DNA of 64,000 bases from Uruburuella testudinis (GTDB lineage: Bacteria; Pseudomonadota; Gammaproteobacteria; Burkholderiales; Neisseriaceae). Made by a program: the position numbers and the translations under genes. Shown here piece by piece: positions 18,946-27,487 of this stretch; position 1 is the stretch's first letter; every line of letters begins with the position of its first letter. The notes below the pieces were generated by a model that worked only from the letters and a program-made list of their open reading frames with translations, was not told the DNA's origin and did no database searches. The stretch covers positions 2,852,001-2,916,000 of the forward strand of contig NZ_CP091508.1 in NCBI RefSeq assembly GCF_022870865.1, given 5' to 3'.

Positions 18946-19146
18946 AAACAAATCCTTGCCGACACCCGGTCCGCAACAGCATACCCGCGCACTTTTACAA
19001 AAACCGCAAGCCTTGTAAAATCGAAGCCGCGCCCACATATTGGGGCTTCGTAACCATTCGATTCGATGAATGAGTATTTGCCTCATACACGAATGGCCGC
19101 CAACCCCGGCCGACCAAACCGCACAACCGAAAGCAAACGCCCCCTT

Positions 19147-19416
19147 ATGCAACCCGTCAAGCTCTACTCCGGCCCCTACTGCCCTTATTGCACCATGGCC
19201 AAACAATTTTTAAAATCACTCGGCGTTACCGGCATCGAAGAAATCCGCGTCGACCGCGACCCCGCCGCCTATGCCGAAATGCAGCAGATTACCGGCCAGC
19301 GCAGCGTGCCGCAGATTTTTATCGGCACCACCCACGTCGGCGGTTTTACCGATTTATACAGCCTGCACCGACAAGGCGGCCTAAACGAGCTGCTGAACGG
19401 CGAGCCGCAAGACTGA
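19147..19416 (+). CDS. grxC: Glutaredoxin 3
   Basis: An 89-residue cytoplasmic thiol-disulfide oxidoreductase that uses glutathione. It contains the dithiol active site CPYC in SGPYCPYCTMAKQFL, the TVP-type loop RSVPQIFIG and the GGFTDLYSLHRQGGL helix, typical of GrxC. The ATG at 19147 gives the standard N-terminus MQPVKLYSG; upstream codons are unlikely to be translated. It lies 64 bases before secB on the same strand, the arrangement seen in many proteobacteria, so the two are probably cotranscribed. Confidence 0.95.
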   Translation: MQPVKLYSGPYCPYCTMAKQFLKSLGVTGIEEIRVDRDPAAYAEMQQITGQRSVPQIFIGTTHVGGFTDLYSLHRQGGLNELLNGEPQD

Positions 19417-19480
19417 AACACAGCACCCGATATCCTTTGCTGCAAACGCAGCCCAACCCCTCCTATAGAGAGAAACCCTT

Positions 19481-19915
19481 ATGAGCGAAGAATTACAACC
19501 CGTATTCAGCATCGAAAAACTGTATGTAAAAGATATGTCGCTGGAAGTGCCGCATGCCCCGCGCATTTTTCTGGAGCAAAGCGAGCCGGAAGTCGACATG
19601 CGCGTTTCCACCGAGAGCAGCAAACTCGAAGACGAATTCTATGAAGTGAGCGTAACCGTAACCGTAACCGCCAAGCTCGAAGACGAACGCGTGATGTTCC
19701 TCAACGAAGTATCGCAAGGCGGCATTTTCCGCCTCGCCAACATCCCCGAAGAAGACGTGCAACTGCTGCTGGCCGTAGCCTGCCCCAACATCCTCTTCCC
19801 CTACGCCCGCGAAGCCGTGTCCAACACCATCACCCGCGCCGGCTTCCCGCCCGTGCTGCTCGCCCCGATTAACTTCGAAGCCATGTATCAGCAAAACCAA
19901 GAAGGCAACGCCTGA
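19481..19915 (+). CDS. secB: Protein-export chaperone SecB
   Basis: A 144-residue cytoplasmic chaperone that keeps precursor proteins unfolded and delivers them to SecA. Diagnostic segments are [42 protein letters not shown], and [20 protein letters not shown] followed by [16 protein letters not shown]. Length is as expected for a tetrameric SecB protomer. It follows grxC and is closed by an inverted-DUS terminator. Confidence 0.97.
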   Translation: MSEELQPVFSIEKLYVKDMSLEVPHAPRIFLEQSEPEVDMRVSTESSKLEDEFYEVSVTVTVTAKLEDERVMFLNEVSQGGIFRLANIPEEDVQLLLAVACPNILFPYAREAVSNTITRAGFPPVLLAPINFEAMYQQNQEGNA

Positions 19916-19932
19916 TATCAAAGCACCACACA

Positions 19933-19976
19933 AAGGCCGTCTGAAACCCGCATCTGCAAGCGTTTCAGACGGCCTT
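19933..19976. terminator. Inverted DUS terminator after secB
   Basis: AAGGCCGTCTGAAAC and GTTTCAGACGGCCTT form a 15 bp stem starting 18 bases after the secB stop codon. Confidence 0.8.
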
Positions 19977-20643
19977 CAGCATATATTCAGCGTATAGATA
20001 GCCAAGACAAGCCAACGCAATCAGGTTATTTTCACATTGGCTGCCGACAGCCCTTTACTGTTTTGCCCTAACCCGTTGGCACGGGAGGGAATGGTGTTGC
20101 TGAACATTCAAACTTTTGGTGGAACAAGTGTGGCAGGCGCAGATCAGATACTTGTATCCGACAAATCGTTCGAGATTCTTATTGATACCAAATGATTTCA
20201 GCCGTCTGAAAATGTCAGATTCAAACATCCGACCCACATCGTGTATCGCATGAATTCTGCCCACGAAAACCCTGCGCATACAAAGGCCGTCTGAAAAAAC
20301 ATGCTTTCAGACGGCCTTGTTTACAGAATAATATCCATTCATAAAAGTGAGCGGATAAGGCAAACCGATGCAGCCAGGTGATTTTTGTAAAGGGTATGCG
20401 CGAAGAGCAGCAATGCAGCAGGCTTACAGCGCAACACTCGGGCACGGAGCCAATCATCACGGGCTGCCGGGCTGATGGATAACGGAAATGAAATTATCCG
20501 CCGGCGTTCGATTACCGTTCGGGTGGTTCGGTCAGCGTTTGATGAGCGCTCTGTCGGCAGCGCGGCACTCCGTTCCCTGCTCCACGGGAGCAAAACATAA
20601 CCCGCCCCGCCCGACACTTCAACAAACTCAGCCGCCCGCTTTT
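19977..20643. other. Gene-free interval with repeat fragments
   Basis: About 670 bases with no credible gene. It holds a decayed Correia-like fragment near 19995-20040 (AAGACAAGCCAACGC, GTTATTTTCACATTGG). A CGGATTC-type short repeat occurs near 20150-20235 (TTGTATCCGACAAATC, CAGATTCAAACATCCGACCC). An inverted DUS hairpin lies at 20281-20319, and an internally deleted Correia-like element at about 20333-20398 (ATCCATTCATAAAAGTGAGC ... TGATTTTTGTAAAGGGTATG). The remainder up to 20643 shows nothing I can assign. Confidence 0.45.
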
Positions 20644-20919
20644 TCAAGCCGCCCCGAAAAAACCCAGCAGCAGCGGCAAATAACCGCTGCGCTCCAACAC
20701 CACCCAAGCCACACCTCCCGCCACCGCCAACCAGCCATACAGCATCAGCAAAGCCTTGGCATAATTGACCTTACTCGGATTGGTATTGCGCCCAAACAGC
20801 CAAAAACAAGCAGCAAGCAGATTCAGCGGCGGCAGCATCATCACCGCCACCGCCCACAACCATTCCCCCGGGCGGACCACAGGCGCATATTTCGGTTCAT
20901 CAAAAGGCGTACGCATCAT
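20644..20919 (-). CDS. Small integral membrane protein of unknown function
   Basis: A 91-residue protein with two or three hydrophobic segments (WLWAVAVMMLPPLNLLAACF and ALLMLYGWLAVAGGVAWVVL, then LPLLLGFFGAA). Between the first two is the motif FGRNTNPSKVNYAKA. The NTNPsKxNxAKA pattern is shared by a widespread family of small bacterial membrane proteins of unknown role. Two adjacent start codons (20919, 20916) are possible. It stands alone, convergent with nothing obvious, upstream in the divergent direction from the pilin genes. Confidence 0.7.
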   Translation of the reverse strand: MMRTPFDEPKYAPVVRPGEWLWAVAVMMLPPLNLLAACFWLFGRNTNPSKVNYAKALLMLYGWLAVAGGVAWVVLERSGYLPLLLGFFGAA

Positions 20920-21414
20920 TCACACAGCCGGCATAAATTAGAAAGGCTCGGATAGTAACATAACAAGAATAACTTTCAAAATAACAGAAAATGCCAAAAA
21001 TATTATCTTGCCGCCTACCCTTTTCCGCTCACAGACAGCCGCCTCCGGCAACCGGCTTGTTATGCCGAAAAAATACACAAAATGCATGACAAAAAACGCC
21101 AAAACTGACAAAATGCGGCAGCCTGTTGCCACGCCTACCGTTTCAGGCCGTCTGAAACGGTAGGCTTTCAAAAGCCAAAAATATAAAAATTAATATAAAA
21201 CAATTTATTATAAAAACTCACCGCTGTTTTAAATATTTGGCATGGCAGATGCTTGCTACCACTCATCCGCCACCCACGTGCCGAATCAGAGCAGCGGCGC
21301 GGCAAGGGCGGAAAGCTGTTTATTCCTTCTTCGTTTTGCTATAAACATGCCGAACACATTACGGTTTTATACTAAAAATTATTCACATTTCATTTATTTT
21401 GGAGTTTTAAGAAC
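20920..21414. other. Upstream region of the pilin genes
   Basis: 495 bases without a gene. It contains a DUS pair flanking CGGTAGG near 21137-21170, an AT-rich stretch at 21175-21235, and a probable pilin promoter -10, TATACT at 21368-21373. GGAG at 21401-21404 is the ribosome binding site of the first pilin. I see no guanine-quartet motif of the kind that drives pilE antigenic variation in pathogenic Neisseria, and no silent pilin cassette. Confidence 0.45.
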
Positions 21415-21846
21415 ATGAAAGCAACCCAAAAAGGCTTTACTTTAATCGAGCTGATGATTGTTATTGCCATTATCGGTATTTTGGCTGTCATCGCTTTGCC
21501 GGCTTACCAAGACTACACTGCACGCGCTCAAGTATCTGAAGCCTTCTCTTTGGCTGAAGGCCAAAAAGCAGCCGTTACCGAATTCTTTGCCGATCGTGGT
21601 GAATGGCCGGATGATAATGCAGACGCAGGCGTAGCAGCGCCGACGGATATTAATGGCCGTTATGTAGAACAAGTGACGATTGGTGGTGAGGGTGTTATTA
21701 CTGCAACCATGCGCGAAACAGATACAAATGCCGATATCCGAGGCAGAACCTTAACACTTACGCCGACTCAACAAGGCGGCTCCTTTACTTGGGCTTGTAA
21801 TGGCACCATTGACGCCAAATTCCGCCCTGCATCTTGCCGCGAGTAA
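21415..21846 (+). CDS. Type IV pilin (PilE-like), first of a tandem pair
   Basis: A 143-residue prepilin. A 7-residue leader, MKATQKG, precedes [20 protein letters not shown], with the G/F processing site for prepilin peptidase and the Glu5 needed for assembly. The C-terminal pair of cysteines ([16 protein letters not shown]) encloses a disulfide loop. It is the probable major subunit of a fibre needed for twitching motility and DNA uptake. The ribosome site GGAG is 11 bases upstream. It is followed by a strong terminator before the second pilin gene. Confidence 0.93.
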   Translation: MKATQKGFTLIELMIVIAIIGILAVIALPAYQDYTARAQVSEAFSLAEGQKAAVTEFFADRGEWPDDNADAGVAAPTDINGRYVEQVTIGGEGVITATMRETDTNADIRGRTLTLTPTQQGGSFTWACNGTIDAKFRPASCRE

Positions 21847-21870
21847 ACAGGCACGATAATCAAAGTTAAA

Positions 21871-21896
21871 AAAGCGGGGCTTATGCCCCGCTTTTT
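21871..21896 (+). terminator. Rho-independent terminator between the two pilin genes
   Basis: AAAGCGGGGC and GCCCCGCTTT form a 10 bp stem with a TTAT loop, followed by TTC. It separates the pilin transcripts and should make expression of the second gene lower or independent. Confidence 0.88.
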
Positions 21897-21921
21897 CTAT
21901 GAAAATATTCAAGGGGCGGCT

Positions 21922-22359
21922 ATGCTATCTAACCATCGAACAAAAGGATTTACGTTAATTGAACTGATGATTGTGATAGGTATCATCGGCATATTGGCGG
22001 TAATAGCTTTACCTGCCTACACAAATTATGTTGCCCGTGCTCAAGTATCGGAAGCCATTCAATTGGCCGCAAGTTTAAAAGTTGAAGTAGAAGCTGCTTA
22101 TGCGGATACCGGTAGCCTCCCCATCAATGCAGCCATCTCTCAAAGAGGGGGTAATGCGGGTAATTATGTGGATAGGATTAACGTAGATAACAATAGCGGT
22201 GTTATCACCGCCACCATCTCCCAGCAAGCTGCTACCCCCATCCAGGGATTAACCGTTACCTTAACGCCCGGGTTTACCGTAAATGACCAGCAAGGGAACA
22301 CCTCTTGGGTTTGCGGCGGCACCGTACCTGATAATTTCCTGCCGGTTTCTTGCAAATAA
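21922..22359 (+). CDS. Type IV pilin (PilE-like), second of a tandem pair
   Basis: A 145-residue prepilin with the leader MLSNHRTKG followed by [20 protein letters not shown], again with Glu5. The body differs from the first pilin: [20 protein letters not shown], then a C-terminal disulfide loop [16 protein letters not shown]. Codon use is more AT-rich and less regular than in the first pilin, suggesting a different history or weak expression. The start at 21922 is supported by AAGGGGCGG upstream. The 25-residue N-terminus is nearly identical to the first pilin. Confidence 0.92.
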   Translation: MLSNHRTKGFTLIELMIVIGIIGILAVIALPAYTNYVARAQVSEAIQLAASLKVEVEAAYADTGSLPINAAISQRGGNAGNYVDRINVDNNSGVITATISQQAATPIQGLTVTLTPGFTVNDQQGNTSWVCGGTVPDNFLPVSCK

Positions 22360-22441
22360 ATGGCCAACTCACAAACCGTGCAGCTATTGTAGCGTCATCG
22401 CTGCCCACACAACCCACCCACAACCGCCTAACAAATCCAGC

Positions 22442-22488
22442 ATAAAATCAGGCCGTCTGAAACAGTTTTCAGACGGCCTGATTTTATT
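22442..22488. terminator. Bidirectional terminator, extended DUS hairpin
   Basis: ATAAAATCAGGCCGTCTGAA and its complement flank a short loop, so the DUS stem is extended by ATAAAATC on both sides. It lies between the second pilin gene and the convergent DUF417 gene. Confidence 0.82.
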
Positions 22489-22500
22489 GCCGATCAAAGC

Positions 22501-23082
22501 TTATGCCGCAACCGCATCAGCCGATTGTTTGCGGATGGCTTTGGCCGAATCCACCATGGCTACGAAGCCGCAGGCCAGCATCATGATGTCTTTCAATACC
22601 AAACGCCCGGCACCGGAAAGGTAGGGAAAGCCGGTGTGCGCATCGGCGCCGTGCACCCAGGTTTCAGGTGTGAACAGCAAAAACGTGAAGGTCACAAACG
22701 GGGTTAAAAAGCACAGCAAGGCGCCGAAAAAGCCGACTTTGGGCGAAAGATAGTGCGACAGCAGCAGCAGCGCAAACGCAATTTCAACCACGCCCAGGCC
22801 GTTGGAATAGCCGTAGGTGTTGTTGGCTTCGTGCCAAATGCGGTGTTCGGGTATCAGCGCGCCTTCGTGGTTCATATATTGCAGATAGTTGAGCGGGTCG
22901 TTATACAGCCACGACATAAACGGGCTGTTGGCCACAAACGGCACGATGCTGTCGGCTTCGTAAGGAATAAATTTCAGCCAGCCTATCCACAAAAACACCA
23001 CGGCGATAGCAATCCGGCATAAATGCACACCCAGTTGCTCTGAGTTGGCAATCTTGTTGATTAAGTCACGATAGAAATCCAT
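22501..23082 (-). CDS. DUF417 (YkgB/RclC-like) inner-membrane protein
   Basis: A 193-residue protein with about four transmembrane segments (HLCRIAIAVVFLWIGWLKFI, VVEIAFALLLLSHYL, FFGALLCFLTPFVTFTFLLF and LKDIMMLACGFVAMVDSA). The WIGWLKFIPYEADSIVPFVANS and SPFMSWLY segments are hallmarks of DUF417, the family of E. coli RclC, part of the reactive-chlorine resistance operon. The start at 23082 has AAAGGA upstream; the longer frame begins only at TTG. It is downstream of the AhpD-like gene on the same strand and divergent from an RclR-like regulator. Confidence 0.88.
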   Translation of the reverse strand: MDFYRDLINKIANSEQLGVHLCRIAIAVVFLWIGWLKFIPYEADSIVPFVANSPFMSWLYNDPLNYLQYMNHEGALIPEHRIWHEANNTYGYSNGLGVVEIAFALLLLSHYLSPKVGFFGALLCFLTPFVTFTFLLFTPETWVHGADAHTGFPYLSGAGRLVLKDIMMLACGFVAMVDSAKAIRKQSADAVAA

Positions 23083-23182
23083 TGTAAATCCTTTCAAGTT
23101 ATTTACAGGTTAAAAAAAGAATTTCTTCCTGGCTTAATGTGTTATGTATTTGTTTTATTTTTTATATTGACTGCCAGCCGGC

Positions 23183-23524
23183 TTAATTTCCGCGCTGGCT
23201 CTCCACGGCCTCCATCGCCCGCAGCGAATAGGTGTAGGCGGCGCCGGCGTTGAGTGAAATCGCAGTGGCTAAGGCGCCGGCGATTTCGCTGTCGGTAGCG
23301 CCGGCTTTTACTGCGGCTTCGGCATGCACGCTGATGCAGCTTTCGCAACGGGTGGTAACCGCCACGGCCAGGGCGATAAGCTCGCGGGTTTTCGCATCAA
23401 GCGCTTCGGCAGCTGCGGCCTGCTCCAACGCCTGATAAGCCTGCAACATGCGCGGATGCTTGCCGCCGAGTTTGCCGAAGGCTTTTTTCACCAGCGCGGC
23501 GTGTTGTTTCCAGTCTAAAAACAT
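23183..23524 (-). CDS. Carboxymuconolactone decarboxylase / AhpD-like protein
   Basis: A 113-residue protein of the AhpD-like fold. The redox motif CESCISVH (CxxC with following histidine) sits at about residues 58-65, in the context LAVAVTTRCESCISVHAEAA that is typical of alkylhydroperoxidase-type members. These proteins act as small thiol reductants or peroxidases. It is transcribed leftward, 100 bases before the DUF417 gene, so the two probably form an operon controlled by the divergent AraC-type regulator. Confidence 0.9.
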   Translation of the reverse strand: MFLDWKQHAALVKKAFGKLGGKHPRMLQAYQALEQAAAAEALDAKTRELIALAVAVTTRCESCISVHAEAAVKAGATDSEIAGALATAISLNAGAAYTYSLRAMEAVESQRGN

Positions 23525-23724
23525 GGTGTTGCTCCTTTACGGTGGTCTTGCTGATAATCGATGCGTTTATTTTGCGCTTGTTTCAGCACACTCGCTTATC
23601 TGATAATCTCTTTTTTCGTTGCAAAAAGCGCATTAACGGCTGTTAAACATTCGTGTACGGATGGATTTTGACAGCCGGGATGGTCTAGGGTGTCCTAAAA
23701 CAACAAATGAGATAAAGGTTTTTG

Positions 23725-24708
23725 ATGAGCAATATTTTAGACAAGCTGCTGGAATACGCGCAGGTGTCGGCGGCAATCGACACGCAATGCATGGTGAGCG
23801 GGCGCTGGCAGTTGCGCCACCCGGAAACAGAGCGGCGGGCTTATGTGCATATCGTCACTTCGGGCACGGGCGTATTGCAGCTGCCGGATGCGCCGCCGCA
23901 GCGGCTGTATGCGGGCGATTTGGTGTTTCTGCCCGGCGGCGGCGAGCATTGCATCAGCGATTACAACGGCAGCGGCGAGGCGGCGCCGGTGTCGTTTTGC
24001 CGGCGCGGACCGTGGACCTTGAAAAGCAACACTTCGGGGCGGGAAGATTTGGGCATGCTGTGCGGGCGCTTTGATTACCGGCTGCCGGGCAGCCTGCTGG
24101 ATGATTTGCTGCAAGGCTATCCGCCGGTGGTGATTGTGCCGTGGCAGGACCTGCCGCAACTGCGCGCCTGGGTGGGCTTGTTGCAGCTGGAAATGCAGAC
24201 GGCCGAAGATGAAGCGGAAGGCGCCTACAGCGTGGTCAACGGTTTGGCGCAAGCGCTGCTGGTATGGCTGGTGCGCTATTGCTGGCAGCAGCCGCAATGG
24301 CAGAATCCGCCGCCGGGGCTGCTGCGCGGCCAACAGGATGCGCGCTTGCGGCCTTTGCTGGCGGCGGTGATGGCCGACCCGGCCGGCGCCTGGACGGTGG
24401 AAACCATGGCCGAGCAGGTGCATTTGTCGCGCGCGCAATTTATGCGCGTGTTTCAGGCGGCCATGGCGCAAAGCCCGCACCAGTTTGTGATGCAGACCCG
24501 CTTGCGGCAGGCGGCGGTGTATCTGCGCAACCGCACCGACAGCGTGTTGCAGATTGCGCTGGCCACCGGCTTTCAAACCGAATCGCACTTTGCCCGCCTT
24601 TTCAAACAGCACTACGGCGCCACACCGCGCCAATACCGGATGCAGGCGGCATCACTGGGCAAGACATCGCCGCCGGCCGCCGAAGTCTGGATGGATTTTG
24701 CGATTTAG
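23725..24708 (+). CDS. rclR: AraC-family regulator, RclR-like
   Basis: A 327-residue transcription factor. The N-terminal cupin (AraC_binding-type) domain resembles E. coli RclR: Cys22 in DTQCMVSGRWQL matches the position of the HOCl-sensing Cys21, and Cys113 in GMLCGRFDY sits where RclR has its second key cysteine region (CG). The C-terminal 100 residues carry the two helix-turn-helix motifs (MAEQVHLSRAQFMRVFQAAM and IALATGFQTESHFARLFKQH) and end with YGATPRQYR. The start is the ATG at 23725, three bases after a TTG. It is divergent from the AhpD-like and DUF417 genes, its likely targets. Confidence 0.85.
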   Translation: MSNILDKLLEYAQVSAAIDTQCMVSGRWQLRHPETERRAYVHIVTSGTGVLQLPDAPPQRLYAGDLVFLPGGGEHCISDYNGSGEAAPVSFCRRGPWTLKSNTSGREDLGMLCGRFDYRLPGSLLDDLLQGYPPVVIVPWQDLPQLRAWVGLLQLEMQTAEDEAEGAYSVVNGLAQALLVWLVRYCWQQPQWQNPPPGLLRGQQDARLRPLLAAVMADPAGAWTVETMAEQVHLSRAQFMRVFQAAMAQSPHQFVMQTRLRQAAVYLRNRTDSVLQIALATGFQTESHFARLFKQHYGATPRQYRMQAASLGKTSPPAAEVWMDFAI

Positions 24709-24732
24709 CCGCCGCAACCGCAAAACCGGCCT

Positions 24733-24892
24733 AGGGTGTCCGGACAATTTGTTTATGAGGGGATTTTTGTTCCTGAAAATGCAGATGCCAGGCAAAAAAC
24801 GCAGCAAGATCGGCCATCTTGCGAGGCTTTTTAACGCAGCAGATGTGCTTTTAGCGCAAAAAAGGATGATACATGAATTGTCCGGACACCCT
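24733..24892. repeat. AGGGTGTCC-type repeat, copy 6
   Basis: A 160 bp copy with GGAC/GTCC-type ends (AGGGTGTCCGGACAATT ... AATTGTCCGGACACCCT), the same end subtype as copy 1. It lies 25 bases after the rclR-like stop codon. Between it and 25041 there is a CGAATCCGA-type short repeat and a half Correia-like end (CTTACTTTTGTGAATGGCAT); no gene. Confidence 0.88.
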
Positions 24893-25041
24893 GGGTGATA
24901 CTTGTAGGCCGAATGCTCGAATCCGATATTGTTCAGACGGCCAAAATCATTGGGTATCACAAGAATATCAAACCATTTGTCGGATACAAATATCCGGCCT
25001 GCGGCTTACTTTTGTGAATGGCATTATCCGTTTGAAAAAAC

Positions 25042-25082
25042 AAACCGTTCAGACGGCCTCAAACAGGCCGTCTGAACGGTTT
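25042..25082. terminator. Inverted DUS terminator of ldh
   Basis: AAACCGTTCAGACGGCCT and AGGCCGTCTGAACGGTTT form an 18 bp stem, 33 bases past the minus-strand ldh stop codon. Confidence 0.82.
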
Positions 25083-25114
25083 TATACACATTCGATTTTT
25101 TGCAGATGGTCGGA

Positions 25115-26071
25115 TTATGCCTGAAAATCATCCACTTTTTGCTGATGGCTTTTCAGCAGTTGTGCCGATTGGTTAAATTTTGCCGCTTCATTTTCATCCA
25201 GCGGAATTTCAAATACGCGCACGGCACCTTGGCGGTTGATAACGGCAGGCACGCCGATGTATACGTTGTCTTGCCCCAATTCGCCCTGCAACAGGGTGGA
25301 TACGGTCAGCACCACGCCCTGATTGTGCAAAATGGCATTGGAAATGCGGCTCAACCCCATGCCGATGCCGAAGCTGGTGGAGCCTTTGGCTTCGATAATG
25401 TCGTAGGCGGCGTTGCGCACATTTTGATGGATTTTTTCCATGCGCGCGCGGCCGTTTGCTTCTTGCTCAAATACTTGTTTCAGCGGCATGCCGGCAATGT
25501 GGGCGGCGCTCCAGGCGGCAATCACGCTGTCGCCGTGTTCGCCGATCATGTGCGCATCCACGCTCACCGGCGCCACATTGAATTCGTTGCCCAAACACAC
25601 GCGGAAACGGGCGCTGTCGAGAATGGTGCCCGAGCCGATAACGCGCTCTTTGGGCAGGCCGGAAAACTTCCAGGTGGCGTAAGACAACACGTCGACCGGA
25701 TTGGTGGCCACCAGAAAAATGCCGTTAAAGCCTGAAGCCATCACTTCGCTGACGATGGTGTGAAACACTTTAAGATTGTTGTCGATTAAATCCAGGCGGG
25801 TTTCGCCGTTGCGTTGCGGCACGCCTGCGCAGATGCACACGATATCGGCATCGGCACAATCGGCATAGCCGCCGACAAAAATATTGGCGGGCGTGGGCGC
25901 GTAAGGCATGCCGTGGCGCAAATCGCGCGCTTCGCCTTCGGCACGTTTGCGGTTGAGGTCGATCAGCACCATATCGTCGCAATGGCCTTGGTTGAGCATG
26001 GAATAGGCATAGCTGATGCCCACGGCGCCGGTGCCGATTACCACGACTTTGTTGCCCACTTTTTTCGTCAT
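25115..26071 (-). CDS. ldh: NAD-dependent L-lactate dehydrogenase
   Basis: A 318-residue cytoplasmic enzyme interconverting pyruvate and L-lactate with NADH. The NAD-binding motif is [17 protein letters not shown]. The substrate loop [17 protein letters not shown] has the catalytic Arg, NPVD follows, and the active-site histidine is in MIGEHGDS. The sequence is of the Firmicutes-type LDH class. Well-studied Neisseria rely mainly on respiratory (quinone-linked) lactate dehydrogenases, so an NAD-linked enzyme suggests lactate-producing capacity. I chose the ATG at 26071, with AGGAG-like GGAGCG upstream. Confidence 0.93.
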   Translation of the reverse strand: MTKKVGNKVVVIGTGAVGISYAYSMLNQGHCDDMVLIDLNRKRAEGEARDLRHGMPYAPTPANIFVGGYADCADADIVCICAGVPQRNGETRLDLIDNNLKVFHTIVSEVMASGFNGIFLVATNPVDVLSYATWKFSGLPKERVIGSGTILDSARFRVCLGNEFNVAPVSVDAHMIGEHGDSVIAAWSAAHIAGMPLKQVFEQEANGRARMEKIHQNVRNAAYDIIEAKGSTSFGIGMGLSRISNAILHNQGVVLTVSTLLQGELGQDNVYIGVPAVINRQGAVRVFEIPLDENEAAKFNQSAQLLKSHQQKVDDFQA

Positions 26072-26251
26072 GCTGCGCTCCTGAAAAGGTTTGTCTCACC
26101 CCGATTATAGTGGTTTTCAATTTTGTAGCGTGATTTAGTCTGCTTTAAATTGCGTTAAAACTGATGCCGCCCACGCCTTGGCAGTTGCTTTTCGGCGGCG
26201 GCGCCCCCAATCTGTTAAAATCGTATCCACACATCACAAAGAGTTTCTCAC

Positions 26252-27331
26252 ATGAATATTCCAGCTATCGAAGCCGCCCTTGCTGCGGTTGAAATCCCCA
26301 CTACCGGGCGCACTCTCGGCAGCGAAAATGCCGTGCAAAGCGTGGAAGCGCGCGCAGACGGGCTGCATATTGCCTTACAGTTCGGCTTTCCTGTGCAACA
26401 TATCGGCGAAGCGCTGGCCGCGCGCGTTCAGACGGCCTTGCAAGATCTGGCCGGCACACAGCCGCTGCATTTGAGCCTCACCACCATAGTGGCTACCCAT
26501 AAAGTGCAGCCCGGCGTGGCCACCATCAAAGGCGTAAAAAACATCATCGCCGTGGCTTCGGGCAAAGGCGGTGTGGGCAAATCCACCACTACCGCCAATC
26601 TGGCGGCCGCACTTGCGCGCATGGGCGCCCGTGTGGGCGTGCTCGATGCCGACCTCTACGGCCCCAGCCAGCCGACCATGTTCGGCGTGGCCGAGGGCAA
26701 GCCCGACCAGCGCGACGGCAAACTGGTGCCGGTGGTGGCCGAAGGCGGCGTGCAGGTGATGTCGATCGGCTTTCTGGTCGACACCGATCAGGCCGTGGTA
26801 TGGCGCGGCCCCATGCTCAGCCAGGCCTTGCAGCAATTATTGTTTCAAAGCGAGTGGAACAATGTGGATTACCTTTTTATCGACCTGCCGCCCGGCACCG
26901 GCGATATCCAGCTGACCCTGTCGCAAAAAATCCCCGTAACCGGCTCGGTGGTGGTCACCACGCCGCAAGACATCGCCCTGATTGATGCACGCAAAGCGGT
27001 GGACATGTTTCAAAAGGTGAATATCCCGATTTTCGGCGTGTTGGAAAATATGTCGGTGCACATCTGCACCCACTGCGGCCACAGCGAAGCCATTTTCGGC
27101 AGCGACGGCGGCAAAGATTTGGCGGCCAAGCTCAAGGTGCCGCTGCTCGGCCAGCTGCCGCTGAGCCTGCCCGTGCGCGAAGCGATGGACAACGGCACCG
27201 CTGCGGCGCTGTTTGAACAGCAACCCGCCATTGCCGATATCTACACCGCCGCCGCCTTCCAAGTGGCGCTGGCGGTGGCCGACAAAGGCAAAGATTTCAG
27301 CAGCCGCTTCCCGAAAATCGTGGTGGAATAA
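26252..27331 (+). CDS. apbC: Iron-sulfur cluster carrier protein ApbC (Mrp/NBP35 family)
   Basis: A 359-residue P-loop ATPase that carries and inserts [4Fe-4S] clusters. An N-terminal DUF59/MIP18-like region (residues ~1-85) precedes the deviant Walker A in VASGKGGVGKSTTTANLA. It also has LDADLYGPSQPTMFGV, DLPPGTGDIQLTLSQ, and the cluster-binding CxxC in HICTHCGHSEAIFG. Length and order match ApbC. The start ATG at 26252 is preceded by AGAG. A DUS lies inside the coding region near 26432. Confidence 0.96.
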   Translation: MNIPAIEAALAAVEIPTTGRTLGSENAVQSVEARADGLHIALQFGFPVQHIGEALAARVQTALQDLAGTQPLHLSLTTIVATHKVQPGVATIKGVKNIIAVASGKGGVGKSTTTANLAAALARMGARVGVLDADLYGPSQPTMFGVAEGKPDQRDGKLVPVVAEGGVQVMSIGFLVDTDQAVVWRGPMLSQALQQLLFQSEWNNVDYLFIDLPPGTGDIQLTLSQKIPVTGSVVVTTPQDIALIDARKAVDMFQKVNIPIFGVLENMSVHICTHCGHSEAIFGSDGGKDLAAKLKVPLLGQLPLSLPVREAMDNGTAAALFEQQPAIADIYTAAAFQVALAVADKGKDFSSRFPKIVVE

Positions 27332-27335
27332 AAAC

Positions 27336-27393
27336 AGGCCGTCTGAAACCGGCTGCCGGCGCGCTGCCCGGGCGGCTTTCAGACGGCCTTTTT
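27336..27393. terminator. Inverted DUS terminator after apbC
   Basis: AGGCCGTCTGAAA and TTTCAGACGGCCT flank a GC-rich loop that can itself pair (CCGGCTGCCGG, GCCCGGGC). A T run follows. It starts 4 bases after the apbC stop codon. Confidence 0.82.
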
Positions 27394-27487
27394 AACCCAC
27401 ATCAAATCCCGACAAGCAACACGCAACGACAACATCAAAATATGTTATAAAGCTGTTTTGCCAACTAACCCCTATTGGAGCAAGCGC

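Noticed and set aside
19020-19051. Hairpin CGAAGCC...GGCTTCG after dacB as a terminator
   Set aside because: The 7 bp stem has a 15 base loop and no T run on either side; too weak to call.
21238-21262. Sigma-54 promoter upstream of the first pilin (TGGCATGGCAGATGCTTGCT)
   Set aside because: GG and GC elements are present but separated by 9 instead of 10 bases (or 14 from the first GG), and a sigma-70-like TATACT lies at a better distance from the gene.
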